NCBI RefSeq assembly: GCF_900113015.1
Contig: NZ_FONV01000004.1
Span: forward strand, 124,001-188,000
Origin: Actinoplanes philippinensis
GTDB lineage: Bacteria; Actinomycetota; Actinomycetes; Mycobacteriales; Micromonosporaceae
Reading direction: 5' to 3'
Length of the DNA stretch: 64,000 nt
In this document: positions 1 to 7,370 of the stretch, piece after piece
Layout of the letters: each line of letters starts with the position of its first letter
Position numbering within the stretch: the stretch's first letter is position 1
Notes under the pieces: generated by a model
What the model saw: the letters and a program-made list of their open reading frames with translations, nothing else
Databases searched by the model: none
What the model was told of the DNA's origin: nothing
Position numbers and translations under genes: made by a program

Positions 1-1
1 G

Positions 2-289
2 GGGTTCGCGGTGGTGACGGCGTTCTTCTCGGCCGCCAGCGTGGTCCTCGCGGTGGCGCTGCGACGGTGGAGCGCCCGGCCCGCCCGACGCTTCGTGGTG
101 ACGGCGGTGGCGCTGACCGCGATCTCGCTGATCCCCCCGGTCGTCTCCGGGGCGGGCACACCGACCGTCGTCGCGCTGGCCGGGCTGCACTTCGTACCCG
201 CGGCGGTGATGATCTTCGCCCTGCGACGGAGTCTCCGTGTGACCGCTGGCGACGGCACGGCACAGCAGGCCCCGACCCATAACGTATAG
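2..289 (+). CDS. DUF6069-like membrane protein, 3' part only
   Basis: The reading frame is open to the left edge of the window, so this is the 3' end of a longer gene. About 95 residues are visible, with two or three hydrophobic stretches separated by an Arg-rich loop (RRWSARPARR) and ending in FVPAAVMIFALRRSLRV. The pattern of short helices resembles the C-terminal half of DUF6069-type four-helix membrane proteins. That family call is from memory and the function is unknown. The GTG at 11 lies within the frame and is unlikely to be the true start. It is followed by a 128-bp gap before the histidine kinase and is probably not part of that operon. Confidence 0.6.
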   Translation, partial: GFAVVTAFFSAASVVLAVALRRWSARPARRFVVTAVALTAISLIPPVVSGAGTPTVVALAGLHFVPAAVMIFALRRSLRVTAGDGTAQQAPTHNV

Positions 290-417
290 GCCACCGACAG
301 GGCGTACTGCCAGGGACTTTCGACCCTGTTCGAAGGGTGCCCCGCGGAGCCAGTCTCTCTGCACCCCCCGGATTCGTCGGCGGCTCCACCAGTCGCCAAG
401 AGGCCGGAGGTTGTCGG

Positions 418-2202
418 ATGAATCGATTCGGACACCCGTCGCTGGCAGCACATACCCGGCGGTGGGCCCCCAGATGGCCGAGCGGTTGGCTTCTCGTCCT
501 GGTCGGCGTCATGGTGTTCCTGACCACGGCCGCGGCTTCGAGCTTCGGTATCTACCGGATCGTCCACGGCAGCGCCGAGACGCTGTTCGAGCACAAGGCC
601 GAGGTGATCGAACGCTCCGTGACCGCGGAGATCGAACGCTACCGCGTGGCACTGGCCGACGTGGCGGCGGCCGTGGCGGTGCTGGAGCGGCTCGATGCGG
701 CCGGCTTCGCGGACCTGACCGAGCCGCTCACCCGTGACCGGCTCCCGGGAGCCGCCACGGTGAGCTTCGTCGTGGCCGCCGAGACCGCCGATGTGCCGGC
801 GGTCCAGGCCCGATGGCGTGAACTCGGCGACCCCGCTCTCGGCGTGCTTCCCATCGGTGCGGGTGAACACTACTTCTCGGTGCTCACCCGCCCGCTGGAC
901 GGCCTGCCGCCTCGGCTCGGTATCGACGCCGCCGCGGTCCCGGCGGCACGGGACGTCCTGGTCCGGGCACGGAACACCGGGGAGATGGCGATGAGCCGGG
1001 CTTATCGGCTCCTGCGTGACGCGGCTCTGCCGGCCGCCGAGCAGCAACTGTCGTTCCTCCTCGCGGCGCCGGTGGGCGAGCCCGGTACGGGATGGGTGGT
1101 GATGGCTTTGCGGGGCACCGACTTCCTGAGGGAGGCCATCGGGCTGGCCGCCGGAGACGACGCCGATGTGAAGCTTTCCGAACTCGGCACGTCGGTCGTC
1201 ACCGTCGCCGACTGGCGGCCTGACCAGGTGGATCCCTCGGTGGACGGCAGAGAGGTGACGATCGCCGTTCCGCAACGGAGCTGGCGCCTGGACATCCGCC
1301 CCACGGTCTCGTTGCTTCCGCCCACCGGGGTCGGTTTGCACGCCACCGCCGCCATCCTGGGCGCGGTCATGGCATCCCTGCTCGCAGTCCCGGTCACCGT
1401 ATCGTGGTTCTCCCGCAACCGGGCTGCCCGGGAGGTGGTCAGGGCTACGGCCGCTCTCGAAGCGGACATCCGCCGGCGCGAGGAGATCGAGCAGCAGTTG
1501 CGGATGAGGGAGCTGGAACTGGTCGGCTTCGCCGGCGTCGTCGCCCACGATCTGCGCGCCCCGCTGGCCACGGTTGCCGGCTACGTGGACGTGCTGCGTG
1601 ACGAGGCCGCCGGCCTTCTCACCGAGGACCATCGCGGATTCCTCGACCGGCTGCATGCCGGCACCCGCCGGATGCACACCCTGCTCGAGGATCTGCTGGC
1701 GTACGCCACCGCGGACAGTGCGACACTGCACGCCATCGAGGTGGACCTGCACTCCCTGGTCTCGGAGATCGCCGAGGAGTGGCGCGCGTCCCGGTCCGGG
1801 CATCCTCCCCGGATCGACGTGGCGGCCCTGCCGACCGTCCACGGGGATCCGACGCTGTTGCGCCAGATCTTCGAGAATCTCATCGGCAACGCCGTGAAGT
1901 ACACCGAGCCCGGAACACCGGCCGCGGTCGAGATAAGCGCGGTGCACGAAGGCCGGTCGATGTGCCGCGTCGAGGTCGCCGACCATGGTATAGGGATCGC
2001 GCCGGAGCAGCGGGCGCATGTCTTCGATCCCTTCACGCGGGTGGGCGGCAGCGAGCGCTACCCGGGCACCGGGCTGGGACTGGCCATCGTTCGCCGGGCT
2101 GTGGAGCGGCACGGCGGGTTCATCGACGTCGACGGCAACCACGGAGGGGGGAGCCGGTTCCGGATCACGTTGCCGACGGCCTGCCCCGAGGCAGCCGAAT
2201 GA
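418..2202 (+). CDS. membrane histidine kinase with CHASE-like sensor domain
   Basis: Inner-membrane sensor kinase of about 594 residues. ATG 418 is chosen because AGGCCGGAGG lies just upstream; the frame is open further upstream but without a better site. Order: TM1 (about 24-46), an extracytoplasmic region resembling a CHASE domain (about 50-300), TM2 (about 305-331), a short coiled linker, HisKA with H-box VVAHDLRAPLA (phospho-accepting His377), and HATPase_c with N-box ENLIGNAVKY, G1 DHGIGIAP and G2 GTGLGLAI. All catalytic boxes are intact, so an active kinase is expected. No response regulator is adjacent. The stop overlaps the start of a degenerate paralogue (ATGA at 2199-2202), so the two are probably translated together. 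The ligand is unknown. Confidence 0.9.
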   Translation: MNRFGHPSLAAHTRRWAPRWPSGWLLVLVGVMVFLTTAAASSFGIYRIVHGSAETLFEHKAEVIERSVTAEIERYRVALADVAAAVAVLERLDAAGFADLTEPLTRDRLPGAATVSFVVAAETADVPAVQARWRELGDPALGVLPIGAGEHYFSVLTRPLDGLPPRLGIDAAAVPAARDVLVRARNTGEMAMSRAYRLLRDAALPAAEQQLSFLLAAPVGEPGTGWVVMALRGTDFLREAIGLAAGDDADVKLSELGTSVVTVADWRPDQVDPSVDGREVTIAVPQRSWRLDIRPTVSLLPPTGVGLHATAAILGAVMASLLAVPVTVSWFSRNRAAREVVRATAALEADIRRREEIEQQLRMRELELVGFAGVVAHDLRAPLATVAGYVDVLRDEAAGLLTEDHRGFLDRLHAGTRRMHTLLEDLLAYATADSATLHAIEVDLHSLVSEIAEEWRASRSGHPPRIDVAALPTVHGDPTLLRQIFENLIGNAVKYTEPGTPAAVEISAVHEGRSMCRVEVADHGIGIAPEQRAHVFDPFTRVGGSERYPGTGLGLAIVRRAVERHGGFIDVDGNHGGGSRFRITLPTACPEAAE

Positions 2203-3221
2203 ACCGAAGTCCTGCCCGGACGGGACCTTCGGCCCTGGCCCACGAGGGACACGACCCCGCATGCTCAGCGAAATCCCCCCATCGTCGTACATCCCGTTCA
2301 CCGCGGGATCGTCGTACCCGGGGGTTCTTCTTGGCTCTCTCACCAGATGCCTATGTCGGCCTGAGTGCCACCTTGACGCTGGTCATCCTGTTGTCCGCCC
2401 TCACCGCCGCGCTCGCTGCCGACCGGGATCACTCACAGCGCGAGGCTGCCGTGGTCACCGCGGCCCGCTGGGCGCACCAGCGTCGCGGGCAACTCGTCGA
2501 CAGCCTCTCTCTGGAGGCCGCAACCGGCCTTCCGGCGGTCGTCGGATGTCTGGCCCTTCAGCTACGGGCGCTGCTGGCCGAAGTGGCCGCGGAGGCCGAG
2601 GCTCTACGGACCCGGGCGGGCACACGGTTCTCCGCGGAGCAACACGCCCTGCTGGAGACCGTGCAGACCAACGTGCGTCGAATCCGGGAACTGAACGACA
2701 AACTGGTGGCCTACGCGGTAGCCGACAGCGTGGCGCTGCGTCCCGGCCACGTGGATCTGACCGCTCTGGCAGCCGAGGTGGCGGCCGGCCGCAACGGCTC
2801 CAGCACAGGTCCGGCGCCGCGGATCGCGATCGCCGACCTTCCGGCGGTGCACGGCGACGCGACACTGCTGCGACAGGTGTTCGACAACCTCATCGGGTAC
2901 GCCATCGACCGTGCAGTTCCGGGCCGGCCCGCACGGGTGTCGATACGAGCGGTCCCGGCGGATGGGCCGACGTGCCGTATCGAGGTTGTGGACAACGGAG
3001 TCGGTGTGCCGCCTGGGGGAAGCGCAGAGCTCGGCCGAACTCGTGGCGGGCTGCGGGAACTCACCGGTTTCGACCTGGGTCTCGCGCTGGTCCACCGGGT
3101 GGTCCGGCGGCACGGCGGCACGGTCGGGCTGGAAGCGGATCCCGGTCACGGCTCCCTGGTCTGGTTCACGCTTCCGACCCCATGCGCCGGGAGTGTCGGC
3201 TGCGACGCCGACACCGGTTGA
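2199..3221 (+). CDS. degenerate histidine-kinase paralogue (pseudokinase-like)
   Basis: About 340 residues. The start ATG 2199 overlaps the upstream kinase stop (ATGA), indicating translational coupling. A poorly conserved N-terminus leads to one TM segment (LSATLTLVILLSALTAALAA), then regions that align end to end with the HisKA and HATPase parts of the upstream kinase. Shared strings include LRQVFDNLIG, DLTALAAEV and VHGDATLLRQ. The position of the phospho-accepting His is Cys117 (VVGC versus VVAH), the second N-box Asn is Tyr (NLIGYAIDR versus NLIGNAVKY), and the G2 motif reads FDLGLAL instead of GTGLGLA. The G1 Asp (DNGVGV) remains. This looks like a tandem duplicate that lost phosphotransfer and probably ATP turnover. 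It could act as a dimer partner or modulator of the upstream kinase. A TTG near 2331 is an alternative start. Confidence 0.75.
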   Translation: MNRSPARTGPSALAHEGHDPACSAKSPHRRTSRSPRDRRTRGFFLALSPDAYVGLSATLTLVILLSALTAALAADRDHSQREAAVVTAARWAHQRRGQLVDSLSLEAATGLPAVVGCLALQLRALLAEVAAEAEALRTRAGTRFSAEQHALLETVQTNVRRIRELNDKLVAYAVADSVALRPGHVDLTALAAEVAAGRNGSSTGPAPRIAIADLPAVHGDATLLRQVFDNLIGYAIDRAVPGRPARVSIRAVPADGPTCRIEVVDNGVGVPPGGSAELGRTRGGLRELTGFDLGLALVHRVVRRHGGTVGLEADPGHGSLVWFTLPTPCAGSVGCDADTG

Positions 3222-3243
3222 ACCGGGAACGGTGCACCAGCAT

Positions 3244-3705
3244 TCAGACCTGCAGCTCGGATCGATGTACGCCGCGGGTGACGATGCGGGTCAGCAGCCC
3301 CTGCAGCAAACGGCGGTCGTCGCTGTCGAAAAGGTCGTAGAGCCCGGCCACGGACCGCTCCAGGTCCGATCGCGCGCTTTCGACGAGGCTCACGCCGGCG
3401 CCCGTGATGTTCACCAGGGTCGTCCGCCGGTTGTCCTTGGGCTGCCGGCGTCGAACCAGCTTGCGTTTGGTGAGTTGTTCCGTGGCGATGGTGGCGGATG
3501 AGGCGGCGAGGCCGCTGCGCCGGGCGTACTCGCCGATTGCGGCCGGCTCTTCGTCTCGCGTGCGGTACAACTCGGTCAACAACCACCACGCGTTGCGGGT
3601 GAGACCGTAACGTTCGAGCACTTCACCGAACGGGACATCGAGTATGCGGCCCGCCTGCACAATGATCCGGCCCAGCACCGCGGCGGTGACCTCGATATCC
3701 GGCAT
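3244..3705 (-). CDS. MarR-family transcriptional regulator
   Basis: A 153-residue winged-helix regulator of typical MarR length. The central region GEYARRSGLAASSATIATEQLTKR is the recognition-helix area and is followed by the wing (RRRQPKDNRRTTLVNITGAG), with flanking dimerisation helices. It is divergent from the GAF-protein gene, with a 380-bp intergenic region between them. A copy of the GAACCTTTCCG element lies about 87 bp upstream on its own strand (3792-3812). The target and effector are unknown. MarR proteins usually repress neighbouring genes, so the GAF/receiver genes are the obvious candidates. Confidence 0.9.
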   Translation of the reverse strand: MPDIEVTAAVLGRIIVQAGRILDVPFGEVLERYGLTRNAWWLLTELYRTRDEEPAAIGEYARRSGLAASSATIATEQLTKRKLVRRRQPKDNRRTTLVNITGAGVSLVESARSDLERSVAGLYDLFDSDDRRLLQGLLTRIVTRGVHRSELQV

Positions 3706-3791
3706 CCGAACAGTATCGCTCTAGTGGGCGGCCGTTTCTTCCGAGCTGAAGCATTCCGGCAGGAAGATCGGTGCGGGCCCGGCCTTTGCCG

Positions 3792-3812
3792 CGGAAAGGT
3801 TCGGCTCGAAAA
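3792..3812 (-). promoter_or_regulatory. GAACCTTTCCG element, copy upstream of the marR-type gene
   Basis: Read on the minus strand this contains GAACCTTTCCG, identical over 11 bases to the two plus-strand copies at 3920-3948 and 5449-5477, preceded by a TTCGAGCCGAA near-palindrome. About 14 of 20 positions match. It lies about 87 bp before the MarR start, in promoter range. The binding protein or sigma factor is unknown. Confidence 0.4.
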
Positions 3813-3919
3813 CGAGCGCGTCAGCCGGGGCCCTGGCTGCTTCCCGGTGACAGCGCCGTGGCGCTGCAACGCTCGCCTCCTCCACCCCAGCCCGTCGGCT
3901 GATCCAATTCAGCCAAGGA

Positions 3920-3948
3920 ATGTTTCAGGACTGAACCTTTCCGTCCGA
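3920..3948 (+). promoter_or_regulatory. 29-bp element upstream of the GAF/receiver genes
   Basis: The stretch begins ATGTTTCAG and continues with CTGAACCTTTCCG. It matches the copy at 5449-5477 at 25 of 29 positions. The first half is an inverted repeat TTCAG-N2-CTGAA. It sits about 137 bp before ATG 4085. A shared operator or an alternative-sigma promoter are both possible. The rest of the 3706-4084 interval shows no further gene. Confidence 0.5.
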
Positions 3949-4084
3949 ATTGTGCCGGCGAGGCGCTCCGAGTCGCCGTCCACCCGAAGGAAGGTGACCG
4001 GAGCCCGGCGCCACCCCCGCGGTGCTCATCCATTTCCCGAAGGCGGCAACAGGCTCAGCGACGAGATGAGGAGACCGAGCAGAG

Positions 4085-4747
4085 ATGAAACCCGGTGAAC
4101 GTTTCCACCCACTCGCCACACCGGCGCGGCCGGAGCACAGCTCCACCAGCGCCTTCTGTCAAGATCGCCCATCGGTGCCGCCTCGGGTCGTCGCCTCGGA
4201 GGCGCGACGGCCGGCCCTCATCGGTGCGGTTACCGCGCGCATGGTCGACGCCGGCGCGGCTCTCACGGTGGACCTCCGGATCGCGGCACGAATATTGACA
4301 CGAATCTTCGAGGTGAAGGCGGCCGCCGTGAGCCTCGTCCGATGCGACGCTGTCCGGATACTCGGCAGCCATGGCCTGCCGTGCCCGCGTGAGACGGCTC
4401 GATCGACACCCCGCCTGCGGTCGCCGTGCGCCCAGGTCGTCATCGCCGGACGGCCACTGGTGATCGAAGATCTTCCCGCCTGGCACGCCGGCTCCGACGG
4501 TCCGGCGGCTCGGGCGGACGGCATGACCGCCTATGTGGGAGTGCCACTGCGGGTGCAGGGCGACACCGTGGGCACGGTGTGCCTGCTCGACGACAGACGA
4601 ATCGGCCAGGCCATCGCGCTTCTGCCATGCCTCGACCGCCTCGGACGCGAGATCGCCCTCATGATCGCGACGGGCAAGACGTTCGACGACGACTTCTACG
4701 TCGCAGCCGCCGAAGCCTCGCGAACGAGGACCCGATACCGGGATTGA
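4085..4747 (+). CDS. GAF-domain sensory protein
   Basis: A soluble 220-residue protein. ATG 4085 is preceded by GAGGAG about 11 bases upstream. After about 50 unconserved residues, a single GAF domain fills the rest: helix MVDAGAALTVDLRIAARILT, strand AAAVSLVRCDAVRILGSHG, then PCAQVVIAGRPLVIEDLPAW and the characteristic YVGVPLRVQGDTVGTVCLLD. No output domain is present, so it probably senses a ligand or redox state for a partner. The receiver-only protein 76 bp downstream on the same strand is the natural candidate. It is preceded by the 29-bp element at 3920. Confidence 0.85.
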   Translation: MKPGERFHPLATPARPEHSSTSAFCQDRPSVPPRVVASEARRPALIGAVTARMVDAGAALTVDLRIAARILTRIFEVKAAAVSLVRCDAVRILGSHGLPCPRETARSTPRLRSPCAQVVIAGRPLVIEDLPAWHAGSDGPAARADGMTAYVGVPLRVQGDTVGTVCLLDDRRIGQAIALLPCLDRLGREIALMIATGKTFDDDFYVAAAEASRTRTRYRD

Positions 4748-4823
4748 TCGCCGGCCGGCCGCCTGCGATGTCGGGGCCGCCGAACGACCCCTCGACCAGA
4801 TCACCGTCGCGAGAGGAGACCCC

Positions 4824-5312
4824 ATGACGCCTGCCGAGCGATCGGTGCCGGATGTCGAGCGGCTCGCCGGAGCCGATGGCACGTCGCGCCGGGAAGAGCC
4901 GCGCACGATCCTGGTTGCCACGCGCGACGACTGGACGCTCGCATTCCTCAATTGCATGTTGGGAGTCATCGGATATCACACGAGGAGTGCCGCCGACCGC
5001 GACAGTGCCACCGAATCCGCAGCAGCCACGCCCCCGGATCTGATCGTCCTCGACCAGGATCTCGTCCGATCGAACTGTCTGGAATTCTGCCGCCGGATAC
5101 AGGGATCCCGCGCGTCCCGCCCCGTCCCGATCATCATCCTGACCGATCGCACGGCAGAGATGGACGCCGAACTCGCACGAGTCGCCGGCGTGGCCGCCTG
5201 GATTGCGAAGCCGAACTACATGCCGGAGCTGGCGGACCACCTCCGTACCCTGCTGCCGAGGCAGGTCGAGAAGAAGTCAAGGGCTCCGTGGCGACTCTGG
5301 GGCACGACCTGA
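4824..5312 (+). CDS. stand-alone response-regulator receiver protein
   Basis: A 162-residue protein made of one REC domain with short tails and no DNA-binding or enzymatic output domain. ATG 4824 has a clear GAGGAG five to ten bases upstream. The phospho-acceptor is Asp77 (LIVLDQDLV), the conserved Thr is in ILTDRT, and the Lys is K129 (AKPNY). The usual acidic pair after strand 1 is altered: the sequence reads ILVATRDDW where ILVVDD is typical, so Thr and Arg occupy the expected positions and Mg2+ binding may be changed. It lies in the same transcription unit as the GAF protein and is followed by a strong hairpin at 5383-5406. A role as a CheY-like diffusible regulator is inferred. Confidence 0.85.
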   Translation: MTPAERSVPDVERLAGADGTSRREEPRTILVATRDDWTLAFLNCMLGVIGYHTRSAADRDSATESAAATPPDLIVLDQDLVRSNCLEFCRRIQGSRASRPVPIIILTDRTAEMDAELARVAGVAAWIAKPNYMPELADHLRTLLPRQVEKKSRAPWRLWGTT

Positions 5313-5382
5313 GACCACGTCAGAGGATGCATCGCCCAGGCGACGGGCCCTCCACTGCGACACCGAACACGTCGGCGCGGAA

Positions 5383-5406
5383 TTGAGGACCGTCTGCGGT
5401 CCTCAA
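5383..5406 (+). terminator. stem-loop after the receiver gene
   Basis: A perfect inverted repeat, TTGAGGACCG-TCTG-CGGTCCTCAA, with 10-bp arms and a 4-base loop, 70 bp after the receiver stop. No T-tract follows, which is common for actinobacterial terminators. It would separate the GAF/receiver unit from the PAS gene. Confidence 0.65.
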
Positions 5407-5448
5407 GCCCGGCGGCCCGGCCCGAAGGCGGAGATGTCCGACCGGCCG

Positions 5449-5477
5449 ATGCTTCAGCTCTGAACCTTTCCGGCCGA
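5449..5477 (+). promoter_or_regulatory. 29-bp element upstream of the PAS-CheW gene
   Basis: The stretch begins ATGCTTCAG and continues with CTGAACCTTTCCG. It matches the copy at 3920-3948 at 25 of 29 positions and has the same TTCAG-N2-CTGAA inverted repeat. It lies about 52 bp before ATG 5529 and about 101 bp before the better-supported ATG 5578. Confidence 0.5.
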
Positions 5478-5528
5478 TGGAGGCCGGCAACGCAACCTCA
5501 GCAATGTAGCCCGCGGTCGAAACCGGGC

Positions 5529-7094
5529 ATGGCGATCGTGGGCCGAACTACACCCCGTCAAGGTCGAGGAGCAGAAGATGCGGATCTCGAAGTCCTCCCT
5601 GTCCGGCGCCGCACTGAGCGTGCCGCGGCCCGGGTCGCCGTCCACCGGTTCTGCATGGCGACTGTCGACGTGACCACCGCGACGGTCCGGTCCGCGGACA
5701 CCGGCTTCTGCGCGTTGTCGGGCAGGCCGGACGACGAGGTCATCGGGGAGCCACTGGGCGTGTTGTGGGGGGTGCCCTCGCAGGCCGTCCAGTCGGTGGT
5801 CGGCGCGGGGCAGGACGTCGCCGGGCCGATCGAGGTGGTGGCATGGCCGGATTCGGAGCGGCAGCGAGTGCTCGCCGTGACGGCGGCCGCGGTGGACGAT
5901 GGTGTCGTGCTGCTGGCGGCCGAGGACCGTACCACGGAATCGGCCGATCAGGCCTCGCCTCGACAGGCCGTCGAGGACCGAGCCAAGGTCACGGCACTCG
6001 GCCGGTCCCAAGCGGTGATCGAATTCGACCTCTCGGGCACCATCCTGGAGGTCAACCAGAACTTCCTGGCGACCATGGGCTACACGCGCGAGGAGGTGGT
6101 CGGACAGCACCACCGGATCTTCGTACCGGACCAGGAAGCGCGCGGCCCCGGATACCGCGATTTCTGGAACAGGCTGAGCGACGGCCAGTACCAGGGCGGG
6201 GTCTACCTCAGGGTGGCCAAGGACGGCCGGCCGGTGTGGCTGCGAGCCACCTACAATCCGATCCTCGGGCCCGACGGCCGACCGGTCAAGATCGTGAAGT
6301 TCGCCGCCGACATCACCGCCGACCGACAGCGGACCGCCGAGTTCGAGGGCAAGATCGCCGCCGTCAGCCGCTCGAGAGCCATGATCGAGTTCGATATGGA
6401 CGGCACGATTCTGGACGCCAACCAGAACTTCCTCGACACCATGGGTTACACCCTCGACGAGATCGTCGGCCGGCACCACCGCATGTTCATGCCGCCGGGC
6501 TCCGCCGACCGGCAGGACTACAGTGACTTCTGGAAACGGCTGGGTCGTGGCGATTTCGTGCCGGGCGAGTTCAAGCGTATGGCGAAGGGCGACCGGGAGG
6601 TATGGCTCCTCGCGTCGTACAACCCCGTTCTGGGGCCCGACGGGCGGCCGTCCAAGGTCTTCAAGTTCGCCGCTGACATCACGGAAGAACAGCATCGCAC
6701 CGCGGAGTTCCGCAGCAAGGTGGCCGCCATCAGCCGGTCACAGGCCGTCATCGAGTTCAGCCTCGACGGCGGCATGTTCACCCACAGCAGGACGACGATT
6801 CCGCTGATCGACCTGCCCGCGCTGCTCAACCGCCGGCGCCCGGCCGACCCCGAGGCCGGGCGTGTTCTTCTCGTGACGGTCGGCGTGGGCGCCACCGTAG
6901 GGCTCGTCGTGCCGGAGCTGCATGCCATCGAACAGTCCGTGGAGGAGGAGTCCGGCGTCACCGGACCGGCCGGACGGCCGCGCCTGGTGAGCGTCGGTAC
7001 ACCACGGGACAATCGGCTGCTGCCCAACCTCGACCTTCGAGGGCTCGCCGCTGAATACCTCAACCGGCATCCGGTGGCCTCACCCGAGCGGTGA
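5529..7094 (+). CDS. multi-PAS protein fused to the C-terminal half of a CheW domain
   Basis: A 521-residue frame. A divergent first PAS (about 45-140) is followed by two near-identical PAS/PAC repeats (QAVIEFDLSGTILEVNQNF... and AMIEFDMDGTILDANQNF...). A third repeat begins AVIEFSLDGG but breaks off after about 10 residues. The chain then continues as the second half of a CheW domain (TIPLIDLPALLN, GRVLLVTVGVGATVGLVV). Intact relatives carry PAS repeats ahead of an MCP signalling domain, which is missing here. The start is uncertain. ATG 5529 has no ribosome site, while ATG 5578 has a fine GAGGAG but is in another frame, and ATG 5655 is in frame at the start of PAS1. It may be a damaged chemoreceptor rather than a working adaptor. 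Confidence 0.7.
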   Translation: MAIVGRTTPRQGRGAEDADLEVLPVRRRTERAAARVAVHRFCMATVDVTTATVRSADTGFCALSGRPDDEVIGEPLGVLWGVPSQAVQSVVGAGQDVAGPIEVVAWPDSERQRVLAVTAAAVDDGVVLLAAEDRTTESADQASPRQAVEDRAKVTALGRSQAVIEFDLSGTILEVNQNFLATMGYTREEVVGQHHRIFVPDQEARGPGYRDFWNRLSDGQYQGGVYLRVAKDGRPVWLRATYNPILGPDGRPVKIVKFAADITADRQRTAEFEGKIAAVSRSRAMIEFDMDGTILDANQNFLDTMGYTLDEIVGRHHRMFMPPGSADRQDYSDFWKRLGRGDFVPGEFKRMAKGDREVWLLASYNPVLGPDGRPSKVFKFAADITEEQHRTAEFRSKVAAISRSQAVIEFSLDGGMFTHSRTTIPLIDLPALLNRRRPADPEAGRVLLVTVGVGATVGLVVPELHAIEQSVEEESGVTGPAGRPRLVSVGTPRDNRLLPNLDLRGLAAEYLNRHPVASPER

Positions 7095-7121
7095 CGGCCG
7101 GGCTGCCCGGCCGACGAAGCC

Positions 7122-7361
7122 GTGCCGACGGTGATCGGACGTGAATCCCGTACTGATCGACTCCTCGCCGTCGTGATCCCCGGCGGGCGGAGAGCCTCCC
7201 GCACGACCGCGTCACCCCTCAGGTCGAATCGGACGGCGCCGCCACGGCCTGGCGGACGTCGCTGCGGCGGCTACCGCGCCCTGTTCGTCCTCCTGGCCGT
7301 GCTCGGCCTGCTCGGCGTGGCCGCGGTGACCCGGATCCCCGAGGTGACCCGCACTTCCTAA
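7122..7361 (+). CDS. possible small membrane protein
   Basis: A frame of up to 79 residues ending 9 bp before the next gene. Only the C-terminal part looks protein-like: one hydrophobic helix YRALFVLLAVLGLLGVAAV after an Arg/Pro-rich tail. GTG codons at 7122, 7131 and 7173 are possible starts, none with a good ribosome-binding site. It may be a real single-span protein co-transcribed with the 7371 gene, or chance. The rest of the 7095-7370 gap shows nothing else. Confidence 0.3.
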   Translation: MPTVIGRESRTDRLLAVVIPGGRRASRTTASPLRSNRTAPPRPGGRRCGGYRALFVLLAVLGLLGVAAVTRIPEVTRTS

Positions 7362-7370
7362 GGTGTACGC

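Noticed and set aside
5400..5530. Flagellar-sigma promoter (CTCA-N15-GCCGATAA) or a TcrA box
   Set aside because: GCCGAT occurs but without a correctly spaced CTCA, and the direct repeats GCAACCG-N4-GCAACCG are not present.
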